Below, one piece after another: positions 34,279 to 49,107 of a DNA stretch of 64,000 nt. Position 1 is the first letter of the stretch, and each line of letters opens with the position of its first letter. The notes under the pieces were generated by a model. The model did no database searches, was not told the DNA's origin, and worked only from the letters and a program-made list of their open reading frames with translations. The stretch is taken from NCBI GenBank assembly GCA_037178855.1, contig JASJZC010000006.1, positions 8,412,501 through 8,476,500 of the forward strand, written 5' to 3'. The stretch is from Oscheius sp. JU75 (lineage: Eukaryota; Nematoda; Chromadorea; Rhabditida; Rhabditidae). The position numbers were made by a program, and so were the translations under genes.

Positions 34279-36020
34279 GATCCAATTGTGATATACCAAC
34301 TGGTTTAATACGTGTTCTTGTTCAATAACGCTATTTGTTTTTTTTATCAAGTATCGGGTAGGGCAATAAATATCGAGATAAATATTCGTATCATCGATAC
34401 ATTGTTCAGAATCTTGAAAAACAATATCCCGGCCAGTCAAGCTTAATCCGAGCTTACTGATTCACTCCTAAGCATGGATTAGGAGTAAAAGTCGTTATGT
34501 TGACTGTTCAGCTACTAAATGCTTCCGTAATAAATCTGAAAAGGAACTGTACTCAGGGCAGAATTGTTGAGCTCTGTTTCTGTTTGGAAAGGTTTGGCTT
34601 ATACGGGAACTCATCCGGCCACGTTATTGTTTCAAAGTCGGAGCGTAAACCAACCGAGCCATAGGGGGAAATGAAGGGCTGATTTTCCTTGAGGGAGATT
34701 TCTCCACTACTAAAACGCAGCGGTGTCTGTCTGTCCGTCCGTCCGTGACCACGGAACAGAAGCGAGCCAATTATGTTGTTCAGAAATAATTATTGCCTAA
34801 ATTGGATAGCAAGTCAACTTTGGGTGCGCTCAAAAACCTTGCTTTTGTCGTAGTGAAGTCGATAGGAGCATTTTGTCGCGCGGCACAGCCGTTGATACAA
34901 ACTGAAGACAAAAGGACGGTGAAAGCCGTCGGAGAAGAAGATGCGCTGAGATACGGGGCCAGCAATATAGGCTTGGCACCCGGATGGACAAGACGTGAAA
35001 AAAGCTTGGATGTTTTGAATGGACATGCTCAAGGGTTTATTGACTATCAATAGAAAATGTAGACTGTGGCAAATACCAGAAGTTTTTCTCTATGTCGAAT
35101 AGTGGTTCTAACTGGATCAGTGGGACTATTTCCTAGTCTATGGTACAGGTATTTTCTCTCGGTCCACTTTGTGAAAACTCTTTTCACCCTGTGAATTTAA
35201 GGTGTCTGACCCAGGCTTCCTAAAAAGTAGAATCTCTTGTTATCGTACGGGGAATCTTGGCTCGAAGTCGACGCTGAGCACATCAGTTTCATTCCGACGA
35301 AACCTTCATGGTTTATCTTCTAAATTTACCCGGAGTCTTGTGCTTGAACAGTCTGTCCACATTCCACCTGTTGTAACATTGCAAGAAGATCTTCCTCAGC
35401 GGCTCTCGGGTCCCAGGCTTGATCAGGAACCTCTCGATCTTTCCGTCGAAGAGGAATCGCTGGAATCGAACGAAGAAGGCGATATTGGTGGACGGGATCA
35501 CACTGTAGGTATGTGATTCGGGCTTTTATGAATTATGTCATGGGAATACAGGGCAGTTACAATGATCATCGACTATGATAGCTTTATCTCACTCGCATAC
35601 ACATGAATGGTGTTTGGCCAACCTGGGAGATCATAAACCTCCAACTAAAACTGCCATTTGAGTTGTATGGGAGCCAAAACGAAAGCAAAAGGCTGAGAAA
35701 CCTGAATCGTATCCGCGACGTTCGCACACCAAGCTAGCACTCTGTCATTGAGCCACGACAGCCACTGAATTTTGTTGCTCTACAATGGATTCAAACAATT
35801 CATTTAAGATTCTCTGTAACAACAGACAACAAGAAAGGTGGCACCGTAATGTTCTCGATAAATTATAGAAGTTTGTCATAGATTTTCGAGTTTCGCTGCA
35901 AGAATGATACCACATGGCCTAAGGGCAAGTGAAACGTGGAAAGTCCCGTAGAAATGGAATAAAGAATCGAAGGAGGATGAGAGAGAGGATATGTTGTACT
36001 TTGGCGGGAGGATAGATTGT
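34279..36020. other. 1.7-kb stretch with one orphan exon-like segment
   Basis: Two genes converge here. A (GTCTGTCC) microsatellite lies near 34725. An isolated coding-like exon (35330..35502, -) is listed separately. Frames on both strands between 34790 and 35050 are open but show no motif. Confidence 0.5.
35330..35502 (-). pseudogene. orphan exon-like segment, family unknown
   Basis: On the minus strand an acceptor (CTACAG) precedes 57 open codons with C-ending, gene-like codon use, followed by a donor (GGTAAAT). The peptide includes VIPSTNIAFFVRFQRFLFDG and REPLRKIFLQCYNRWN. I do not recognise it, and I find no partner exons within 1 kb. It may be a gene fragment or one exon of a gene with long introns. 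Confidence 0.3.
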
Positions 36021-38247
36021 CTAGATCTCATCCAATTTGGCCTGCTTGGCCTTCTTCTGATAGTGGGGGACGGCGAACAGCATCACTCCCGAGATCTGCA
36101 AGGGTTCCATTAGTTTTGCAGATTTTTTAATTCTCACCAAGAGGTTAACTCCACAGAAGACAAAGGCCCAGGTGTAGGTTCCAGTCCAATCGACCAGGTA
36201 GCCAGCAATTGGGGGACCGAAGATGGTACCGATTCCCTGCCAGAGAAGGAGAAGTCCAAAAGCATTAGTCAACTTCTCCAGACCGAGCAGATCGACCAGG
36301 ATGACACTGGTTAGACAGATGTAGGAAGAGATGGAGAAGCCGAAGATTCCGGCGTAGATGCAGAGGGCCTCGAAGCCGGTGGCCATGAAGGAAAAGGTTG
36401 TCAGGATGCCGCAGACGGACAGGGATATGATGTAGATCCAAAGACGGTTGCGGGCGGTGTCCTCTCCCCATCCGTTCGGCAGAGGCAGTTTGCGGTCGCC
36501 GATGATTCCGAAGACGACACGACCGACGGTGTTCAGGATTCCGAAGGTGGTGAGAGACATGGCCGACTGCTTCTCCGAGAGCTGAAGACCATTCTTGGCG
36601 TGGAGCGGGAGGAAGTAGAGCGGAGAGTTGAATCCCACTGATGTCAGAAGGTTAGAGATGGCGAAGAGAAGAAAGACAGGGTCGAGAAGCAGAGAGAGTG
36701 AGAGCATTTTCGAGATGGTCCTGAACAGAAGAGCTATAATGAACGAGGGACCTAACTCACTTGAACATGTTCTTTCCCTCGACGTTCTCACTCGTGTCCT
36801 CCGTCTCCTCACTAGCCTCACGGAGCTGATCCAGCTTTCCAGTCGAGAAGGCGCTGGCTACAGACTTTTTGTGCAAAGAGCCGGTAGATCTGAAATTGAA
36901 ATGTTTCCGTGAAAAATGATAACCGTTCATCAGACGCGGGGGTCGAGCCCGACAGTGATTGCACCGCAGTCGAGCTATTTACCGAGTGCGCTTCCTGTGA
37001 AATCCCGCGGGGATTCTACTGCCTGCTGGTAACAATGACTAGCGCCTACCTGTACTTGTCAGGATCCTCCTTGAACTCGGCCACATTGGTGATTGATCCA
37101 GTGTAGAAGACGTCCTTCCTGTTCAGGAAACCACTCTCCTTCTCGGTAATGGTTCCAGTTCGGCTACGAGGATGAGATTCGTTGTCGGAGCCGACAGCAT
37201 TTAATGACTTGGCCATTCGAAGAGAGCCGTGTTCTGAGGAATGCGAGCTGGCCGACTTTGTTCGAAGTCGTCGGTCATCTGGCACGAGAAGGTTAGCGTT
37301 TTCAGGAGCCTTGACCTCATCCTCCTGGGCCTTTTTCAGTTCTTCTCGCTCGGCCTGCTCCTCTTCTTCGGTGACCTCTCGGAAGGGGAGGGGGCGGAAC
37401 GTGGCTCCGCAGATGGCACAGAGGACTAGGACTCCGAGGAAGGCCAAGAAGACGGACCTCCATCCGTAGGCAACGATGAGATAGGCGTTGATCGGGGAGA
37501 AGAGGACAGTTCCGACTCCGGCACCAGCCACAGCGACTCCAGTTGCCAGCGATCGGTACCTGATGGACTAAAAGAATGGTTCCGTTGACTCACTTCTCAA
37601 AGTACATGGTCACAATGACAATGGCGGGACAGTACATGAGTCCGAAGCCGATTCCCATCACGACACCGACGGAGATGATCATCATGAGCATGGAAGACCC
37701 GAAATAGGCCATGGTACATCTGAAAGGGCGATTAGGTGGATATGGAAAAAGTCATACCCGATGAAGGCGATGATACTTCCGAGAATGGTGGTCACTCTGC
37801 AACCGTACTTGTTACAGATGGCTGAGGCTACAGGTCCACTTCCTAATGTCAGTCCAGTCAACATGGAAACGATGATGGCGCAGGTGGTATTGTCCGAACC
37901 GAATTCCTGAAAGTTTACCAGTGTCAATCTCTGTCAAAGGGAGCTACATGAGAGCCTCTTCGCTACATTTTCCATCCGTCTAATCTTCCCCAATCCCCCG
38001 AAAGGAACTCTTGTTAACAAGAGGCTTTCTACGGGTTGATAAGACTCTATCAGTTTCGTGATAGGCAGCAAAAGAAAGAACATACGCGCATGAGGTGGTC
38101 AGCCAGGACTCCAAAAGAATAGACGAAACCGTCGGCAAAGACGTGAATGAAGAAGGATCCGACGACGACTACCCATCCCCATCCACCGTCCGGGGGCATC
38201 GGGACGAGCTTGCCATTTCCTCCACCTCCGGCAGGGGGACCCGTCAT
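36021..38247 (-). CDS. monocarboxylate transporter family member (SLC16 / MFS)
   Basis: Members carry lactate, pyruvate, ketone bodies or other small molecules across the plasma membrane with protons. Seven exons (38086..38247, 37758..37906, 37594..37719, 37050..37559, 36761..36889, 36720..36138, 36021..36095) give 577 residues. The MCT signature is at the start of TM1: [16 protein letters not shown]. The first six membrane segments run to about residue 240; a long charged loop rich in Glu, Lys and Ser ([18 protein letters not shown]) follows, then the second half ([34 protein letters not shown]). This loop layout is standard for SLC16. The substrate cannot be told. The ATG at 38247 follows TATTCAG directly, so an upstream coding exon or a trans-splice is possible. 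The 160-nt intron 4 contains a tRNA-derived element. Confidence 0.92.
36932..36992 (-). repeat. tRNA-derived element in a transporter intron
   Basis: On the minus strand: GCGCACTCGGTAAATAGCTC (A-box-like), GACTGCGGTGCAATC, then TCGGGCTCGACCCCCGCG (B-box). It fills much of the 160-nt intron 36890..37049. Confidence 0.6.
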
Positions 38248-39182
38248 CTGAATAGGCTGATTTGCATCGAAAACTCTCGATAAAGATTAAAAGACAAAGA
38301 GAAAGGTGAGAGACAATAAGACAGACAGACAAAGGCAGGGATGAGAGATGACCTTTGAGCGGCTTTACTGGCATGGTGAATCCGTGAGAACGGGCAGCAA
38401 AAAGCATATTTTAGAACTAATCGGAGGCCGAGTAGGGCAAGTGGAGAAAGTCATGAAACCGCAACATACGTCTCACTACCCCAAGTCGTAAAACTGTCCC
38501 CCGTCTCACAGGCAAAAGTCAGTCATTGTCCAATCTATCATCGCTATAAACAGAAGAGATTGATTAATGACTTTGTGGTCAAAATGAGGGGGAAAAGGCT
38601 CGCCAGAGCAGTCAACAGACCACCACGTGAATAGCCTCAAGGAGAGAGCAAAACATTGCGATCGACGTCAATGGCTCTGACCAAAATATCCGAAAAAGAG
38701 AAAAAGTGTCTGTGAGGGGGGGTGGATGACCGATAGCGACGATTGGAGACGATAAATCGTTTTGTGAAGTGAGGTGGAGAGATAAGCCTGGAGCCAGACA
38801 GAACAAAGGTTTTAAGAACCATTCAGCTTCCAAAAAGTGGGGGAAAAATAGAAGTTGCAGGAACTGGAAAAGGTGATGTGTTGGACGTTCGCCGAAAGTG
38901 ACAATCATTCAACTTAAGTGATAAAAATTTATATTGGAGTAAAAGGAGCGAAGGTGGGAATATCGACGCGGGGCGAAGAGGAAAGGTCAAAATGAGTTCG
39001 AGCGGGGAGGAACACGGGAAAGCGATTGAGTATAGCTGCTTTTTGCTTTCCATTTAAATTTGGCGCCAAAACGTTGAAGGTTAGAAGTAGTGGAAACGGA
39101 AGGTTTTAAGCAACAATACGAAAAATAGGCATTTGTTGTCAAGCCAAGGCGTCGCAGTCTACATGTTTGGATTCGTGTATAG

Positions 39183-39225
39183 TCGGAGCCCGATAGTCAA
39201 TTTCCAACGAGGAGCGGCACTTTAA
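39183..39225 (-). repeat. tRNA-like short repeat, copy 2 of a second subfamily
   Basis: On the minus strand it reads GTGCCGCTCCTCGTTGGAAA, TTGACTATCGGGCTCCGAC. It shares its core with 30190..30238. The B-box is degraded. Confidence 0.45.
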
Positions 39226-41951
39226 AGAACTGTCGTCCTTCCCGCCACGAGTTTTGAAAATTCGGCGCGAGTTTCTCTAGTTTTTCACTATTTGAGCTTA
39301 GTTGTGACAATTTTTTGGTTGTTTTGGCCTTAAAATCCAACTCCGCGGCGAGCATTTAAATTCAGGTGCCGTTCTTCCTCGAAAACAGAATATAACCAAG
39401 CTATCCAGTAAAGGTTGCGCTTGTATACAAATAAGAGATTACACGGGGGGAGAATAGAAAAAAGCCGGCAAAAGACAAACAGCGGTCAAGAAAACAGACG
39501 GAGTGGCATGATCTCTCGCGGCTATATACCTCTCTCTCTGAACTTTGTCCAGAGAATTTCGTATAGCTCACAAAAGAGACGCCGATATATCAAAAGGCAC
39601 CGCATACACTCATAAGAGGACAGATTCAGCATTCGAATGGGGGGGGGGGACACAAATGCGTAGCTAATAGCTCTGACGAATGTGATGAAATGTGACGAAT
39701 GAGGGAGGGAGGATATGAGCCCAGCGATCCATATTCTTTCGAACCAAAACGGTTTAAGAGTTGGACATCTGCCGATTCCGACCATAGACTGACACAAAAA
39801 GGATGCGCCTAATTGAACAGCTGCAGACTACGTCAGATTTCGTAGAGGTTAAGCATACTGACTGGCATCGAGTTACAAAAGAGCCAGGACCAAAAGAAAG
39901 ACCGTTTTCAAGGTTGATAGTGTCAAGTTCTTTTGGGCAACGATAAGACGAGGCGAGCAATTAATCATTCCGCGGTGCGAAGTGAACTCTCTCTGTCTGC
40001 AGAGCGATAGAATCGCGGCGGTATTAATCAAAGAGGCAAGGGGGACAAAGACCGAGAGACACTCTGACAATTATAGCCCTTTTTTGAAAGCAGACATTGC
40101 TCTTTTATGCTTGGGGATGGAGCCAAATGACACCTAATAAACAGAGGGAGGAGCACTGTCTCTCCCTCTCTCGGGCTCGGGAAATCTCATAGAACAACAT
40201 GAGAGACGGGCTGAAAACACGGGGGAAGCCGCGCATAAACATACTTGTTGCTAAGGGAACAATGGATTTTCACCTACGTTCAAAATTGGAACATCTCTGA
40301 GAAACCGAAAAACATTCAAACTTAGTCCCCTTTGAAATCAAACAAATGCTCAAACCACTCGACCATTGGCCGCATTTTTCATGAAAATCGGCGAGGTTGG
40401 TGTGACGGAACCGACGAGACAGTACGGGATCAAAAAAGTCAAACCGAATACTCTGGATCAGAATTTTTTGCTGGTACCGGTAGTGAGACAGATTTTGATA
40501 CCTTTCAAAACTCTGAAGGGGTGAGTTGAGGCTCTTTGACTCAGATACCTAGAAGGGTGACAAAAATCAAAAGATTGAGTTAGTAGTCTCCCTCTCGAGA
40601 GCGTAAAACAAAGGGCACGAACAGCTGTGCGGGACGTCCAGGCCAGGTCACTCAGCTGATGTCTCGATCACACCCACTGCCCATTGATCTTTTAGGAACA
40701 CACAATGTTAGGGGTAAAGGAAGACTGATAAGTGTGCGTGTGTGCAAAGACTGGGGTTCGATTCGAAGTCTCGTCCCCTCTCAAATAGGCCGGAACCAAC
40801 AAAAAAGAGGACACAAAACGCAGAGAACACGAGAGAGGAGCCAGATGCTAGACTTGAACTTTACGAAAGGGTTACGAGTCGTTCCCACAGACAGGCGGGG
40901 TGAGTCAAGGCACTTTGTTTATAGTCTAGTCAGTTTGTCATAGGCTATAGGAGAAAGAGAGAGGTAAGCTGTAATGGGAGGACTATCTTTACGACTGGTA
41001 GCTAATGAGCCATTAACCGGGTTGTAGGATAGATTGATAGGCTACTGATTATCGATAAGGCTGACGAATGACATCGGAAAGCTGGCAAAAGCACCCTTCT
41101 AGCCGAAAACGTTGACTGTTAAGAGAATTTTTTGGAAGGAGCTTATGCTATCGAAGACACTGCTCGAATATCTCCGAATATATACAAGCAAAGCAAACGT
41201 GACACACAAAAATCTTAACTATGAAGGTTTCACTATGCGGCTCTGTTGCCTCGTTGTCCTGATTCCGGATCATGAATCAAAGTTGGTACGTGGTACAGTA
41301 CTTCGTAACTTTGCTTTTGATGTTCAAGAACTGGAACTGCTCGAGGAAACACAAATACAGGGTAGCCGATAAGTAGTGGCGCGCTTACTCATATGGAGTC
41401 CTTGTTTCCCACAGTTCATCTTAAAAACCTGTATATAGGCTGATTCAAAACTAGTTTTATGCTCTATTCGACCAACTTATTCTCATGTTATACAGTTTTT
41501 CGGTTTGTCTAGAAAACAATGGATACCGCTTTCATCCCTCGGCAAAATCAATCTAAAAAAGACCCAAACAATCCACCAAAGAAAAACCTTTCCGTTCTTT
41601 TAATACCGAAGGCATCATAATTGATCTAACAGTGTAGAAACTTAGCTATTCGAAACACACTATTTAGGATTTATACGTAACTAATTTTTGATATGTTACT
41701 TGCGCCGCACAAGCTGTCACACGGTCGCAGTTTCCACCATTGTGCAAATTTAAAGTTAAAGCTCTCGATCTGACTGTGAAAATATAAATTTGCGAGATGT
41801 TTTCCATTATAACTAGCTATCTAATGTGCAAAAACTTTTCTGATTTCGAAGAAAAACGTGTTTTTTACGCGCCAAAACTTATCGGCCATCTTGTAGAATA
41901 AAAATTTGACTGATTATCAATATGGAAAAGCAGTCTGACAATCTGATAGGT

Positions 41952-42293
41952 TTAGGACATGAAGTAGACAGTGAAAGCAGGGGGTAGGCTGTGAGGATGA
42001 GAAGAGGGCACGTCAGAATAGAATTGGAACGAGTTGACAAGACAGGTTGTGAGAATAGGACGAGGACAGTCTGCCATATTCGGGCATAGAACAGTAGAGA
42101 AAAATTCAAAACCAACCTCGTCATCATTTTTATCATCCACAAGCTGCTCATAAACTTCCACTTCGACGAAACTGTCGTTGCTGCTCTTGAAGCTCGTCAG
42201 CTCGACACCGTAGGTCATACTTGAGAAGGGGCCAGTCACGAGAGGGAGGTCCTCTGAAAGATTAGCTATAAATATGCGAGTGGGTCTGAACAT
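41952..42293 (-). CDS. doubtful small coding region, unknown
   Basis: From an ATG at 42293 the frame stays open for 113 codons. Only its first 59 codons, up to VEVEVYEQLVDDKNDDE, show gene-like codon use. After GACGAG there is a GTTGGT that could be a donor, and the codon character changes. A possible next exon starts at an acceptor near 41888 (TTCTACAAG). A TATAAAAG motif lies at 42313..42320, about 25 bases upstream of the ATG. An alternative reading with an intron in front of this exon is also open. No family is recognised. Confidence 0.3.
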   Translation of the reverse strand: MFRPTRIFIANLSEDLPLVTGPFSSMTYGVELTSFKSSNDSFVEVEVYEQLVDDKNDDEVGFEFFSTVLCPNMADCPRPILTTCLVNSFQFYSDVPSSHPHSLPPAFTVYFMS

Positions 42294-42476
42294 AGAGACA
42301 GACAAGAGATCCCTTTTATACCCAGGGCCCTCTGCACCCTCCCCCAACTGCTGTCTCTTGATCACTCATTTTTGTAGTTGATGGGGCGGAGCGGCTGGGT
42401 TTTTTAAAAGTTCAGGCATATTCATAAAGATGTGCTAAAGTCTAAAGACGGAATGTCCTGAAACCCCCGTTATAGC

Positions 42477-42567
42477 TGCGCACCAACTCTTGACCAAAGG
42501 CTTCGATATGCAGCTGTTATCCGAATCTTATTGTGTATTGACTATCATGGTTAATAGTTGGTGCGCA
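42477..42567. mobile_element. MITE-like element
   Basis: Terminal inverted repeats TGCGCACCAACT and its complement enclose 67 bp. The interior shares TCGATATGCAGC with the copy at 32158..32246. No coding capacity. Confidence 0.7.
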
Positions 42568-42805
42568 ACATTCTAATTACGGACTCCCTCAACCCTGCTC
42601 TGTTTATGTGAAAGGGGAAAGTGAAAAACATTGACGGGAACAGGATGTTTATATCAACGGAAATCGGTCTATTTACAACAGTCGCGATGGTCAAACGGAT
42701 TCGAGGGCGGCGACAGAATTCACAATAGTGCGATACATGTGTACGGGCTGTTTTTACAAGGTTCGAAGGCTAACCGGAAAAGAACTGGATTGGAGAAAAG
42801 GGTAG

Positions 42806-46442
<3,637 letters not shown>

Positions 46443-47515
46443 CTTTTGCGCTGAAAATGTGAGAATTTTAAGAGATAAGGATGTAAAACTATCACAGTAC
46501 ACAGATTTATGAAAAATAAGGCACACAAAATCTTATCAAGACCGGTTCTATAGAAAAACATTCCGAATATTTTGAATAAGTTGGGTCACGAGGATGAAAA
46601 GTTGTCATGGGATTGTAGGGCTACAAATTTTGGGAGAGAATGGCTGATGTTTTGACTGTGAAAAGATGAAGCGCTGAAACTTTGGCTGGAATGGAACCGG
46701 GGCACAATACCAAAAGCAAATAAATGCTCTCACAGAGTCCTCCAATAATAATCTAACTGTATTTTCGAACGAAATTTGACGGCAATACGGCGGTGGCAAA
46801 ACTTGCACAGATTAACTTGCTGTCAGGCGCACACAATCCATAAGCCGATCTCTTCTATTGATTCCGTAAACCCTCTTTTCATTGACGACCACCGACACTG
46901 TCTTTCTGTCTCTCTGTCTCTCTATCTCACTGTTCACTTTGTCTCACTGTTCTCTGTTGTCTGTCTCTTTGACTCTCTGTCTCTCTGTCTGTACTACTGT
47001 CCCGAAAGAGGCTGTAAGAGAAAGAAGCAGCTGATTGACTGGCTTCCCATGCAAACTACTCTACCTGTTTTGCCACATATTCCCCCTCCTGCTCTTTGCC
47101 AGCTGTTCTGTTTACACTAGTTCAAGTGACTCTCGTTTGCCCCTCTTGCTCCCATTTTCAGCGAGATCTATTCTCGGAATCTGCCCTCGATAAGGGAATC
47201 GCCGGTCACCCCACGCGGGCCAGAGTTTGAGTTCAAAAGCTGTTCCGCCCACCCGCATGCATCTCTGCCCCATGGTCGATGGGACCCCCACCTCACTCTC
47301 TCTAACAAACAATTGTCCTCTTTCGCACGTTGTATATGCCTCGCTTGACCCTCGATTATCGATATTTTAGCAACTTTTGGCCATTTGCCATACGTTAGAC
47401 TCTAGTGATATCACCCCCTATCAGCCGCCCGTTTCCACTCTTTGACTCTCTGTCTTTCTCTTCCCCTTTAATAACTCCGAATTTCTAGATAGTCCATAAC
47501 GGTCGACCGGCCAGA
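46443..47515. other. divergent promoter region with a GTCT-rich microsatellite
   Basis: Lies between the divergent AMPK and aspartate aminotransferase genes. The microsatellite at 46898..46999 is listed separately. No other gene signal is seen. Confidence 0.5.
46898..46999 (+). repeat. degenerate (CTGTCT)n microsatellite
   Basis: About 100 bases are made almost wholly of CTGTCTCTCTGTCT-type words interrupted by TCACTGTT units. Confidence 0.8.
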
Positions 47516-49107
47516 ATGTCGTTCTTCGATGGAATTCCCGTTGCCCCTCCGATCGAGGTCTTTCACATGAACAATCTCTTCATGAGTGAGACGGATCCAA
47601 GAAAGGTCAACTTGACCATTGGAGGTTGGCTCTTTGACTTTGAACTTTTGAATTTTCACCCTTTTAGCCTACCGCACGGAGGAGGCCAAACCGTGGGTTT
47701 TGCCGGTAGTTCGCGAGGCCGAGAAGCGTCTGGCCGCGGACGAGACGCTCAACCACGAGTATCTGCCCGTTCTCGGATTCGAGCCCTTCGCCAAGGCAGC
47801 CACTGAGCTTCTGCTTGGAGCCAACTCGCCGGCTATCAAGGAAGGACGTGCCCTCGGAGTTCAATGTCTCTCCGGAACTGGATCTCTTCGAATGGGAGCC
47901 GAATTCTTGACTCGCGTGCTCGGAATCAAGACTGTCTACATCAGCAATCCTACCTGGTTAGTGCTTTTCATACTGAGTTTTACAAGGTGGCTAAAGCCAG
48001 ATAGTGTTATGGACGAGCCAAACTTTGAGCGGCACCTTGCATTGGTGGCGCAGTACCAAGTGGCGAATTCAGACCACAGCTCGAATCCCGAGCTTGAAAA
48101 TGTTTTGATTTTGTGTCCCTCTTTTATGGAAACAATCTATGCCATCACAAAAACTTCAATTTCAGGGGAAATCACAAGCTGGTGTTCAAGACGGCCGGCT
48201 TCACCTCTATCAACGACTACAAATATTACGACACGGTTCACAATCGCGTGGACATTGAGCAACTGGTGGCCGATCTGTCATCTGCTCCGGAAAAGTCTGT
48301 CGTCATTCTACATGGTTGTGCTCACAATCCGACCGGCATGGACCCGACTCATGAGGAATGGAAGAAGATTGCTGAGGTGGTCAAGCAGCGCAACCTGTTT
48401 ACCTTCTTCGACATTGCCTACCAAGGATTCGCCTCCGGAGATCCCGATGCCGATGCTTGGGCCATTCGCTACTTCGTGGAGCAGGGTCTGGAGTGTGTCA
48501 TTGCCCAGTCCTTTGCCAAGAACTTTGGTCTCTACAGTAAGTTTCTTGAATTTTCCTTTTGGAGATAGATAGAGAGTCAGAAAGACAGAGCGACAGAGAC
48601 AGAGGGGCGCAGAGACAGGAAGACAGAAAGACACATTCAATTGCTTCAGATGAACGTATCGGAAATCTGACGATCGTGGTCAAGGATCCAGCCTGTTTCG
48701 ACGGTATTAAGTCGCAAATGTCGCTGGTAGTCCGTGCCAACTGGTCGAATCCACCGAGCCATGGTGCCCGTATCGTTCACATGGTCCTGACCGACCCGCA
48801 GCTTCGTCAGCAGTGGCACGAGTGCATCCAGACCATGTCGACGAGGATTCGTGAGATGCGAGCCGCTCTTCGCGACCATCTCGAGTCTCTCGGGACCCCG
48901 GGCGACTGGCAGCACATCACGAAGCAGATCGGACTCTTCAGCTTCACCGGACTGACCGCGGCCCAGGTCGAGCATCTGTACAAGCACCACAAGGTCTTCT
49001 TGCTCAAGGACGGCCGGATCAACATCTGCGGACTGAACACGAAGAACGTCGAGTACGTGGCCAAAGCCTTTGACGAGGCCATCCGAAACATCCGAAGCAA
49101 TATCTAA
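47516..49107 (+). CDS. aspartate aminotransferase, cytosolic type
   Basis: This PLP enzyme exchanges the amino group between aspartate and 2-oxoglutarate and feeds the malate-aspartate shuttle. Four exons (47516..47624, 47668..47956, 48166..48536, 48650..49107) give 408 residues, the usual length of the cytosolic form; no mitochondrial presequence is present. The PLP lysine is in AQSFAKNFGLYNERIGNL. Substrate and cofactor motifs include QCLSGTGSLRMGAEF, NPTWGNH, HGCAHNPTG and FDIAYQGFASGD, and the SRxxMSG-equivalent WSNPPSHGARIV. Intron 2 (47957..48165) contains tRNA-like words. Intron 3 is a GACAGA microsatellite. An AATAAA at 49154..49159 fits the poly(A) signal. It corresponds to the GOT1 group; which of several nematode paralogues is not decided. 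Confidence 0.95.
48561..48634 (+). repeat. degenerate (GACAGA)n microsatellite forming most of an intron
   Basis: Most of intron 3 (48537..48649) of the aminotransferase gene consists of GACAGA, GAAAGACAGA and AGAGACAG words. Confidence 0.8.

Larger units (their letters stand above)
38248..42805. other. 4.6-kb stretch with one doubtful gene
   Basis: Upstream of the transporter gene. It contains a tRNA-like repeat (39183..39225), a doubtful minus-strand coding segment (41952..42293), and a MITE-like element (42477..42567). A run of nine G lies at about 39640. The stretch 40540..41380 has no recognisable coding content. Confidence 0.5.

Noticed and set aside
46898-46999. CRISPR-like or satellite array
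   Set aside because: The units are simple CTGTCT words without spacers, hence a microsatellite in a eukaryotic genome.
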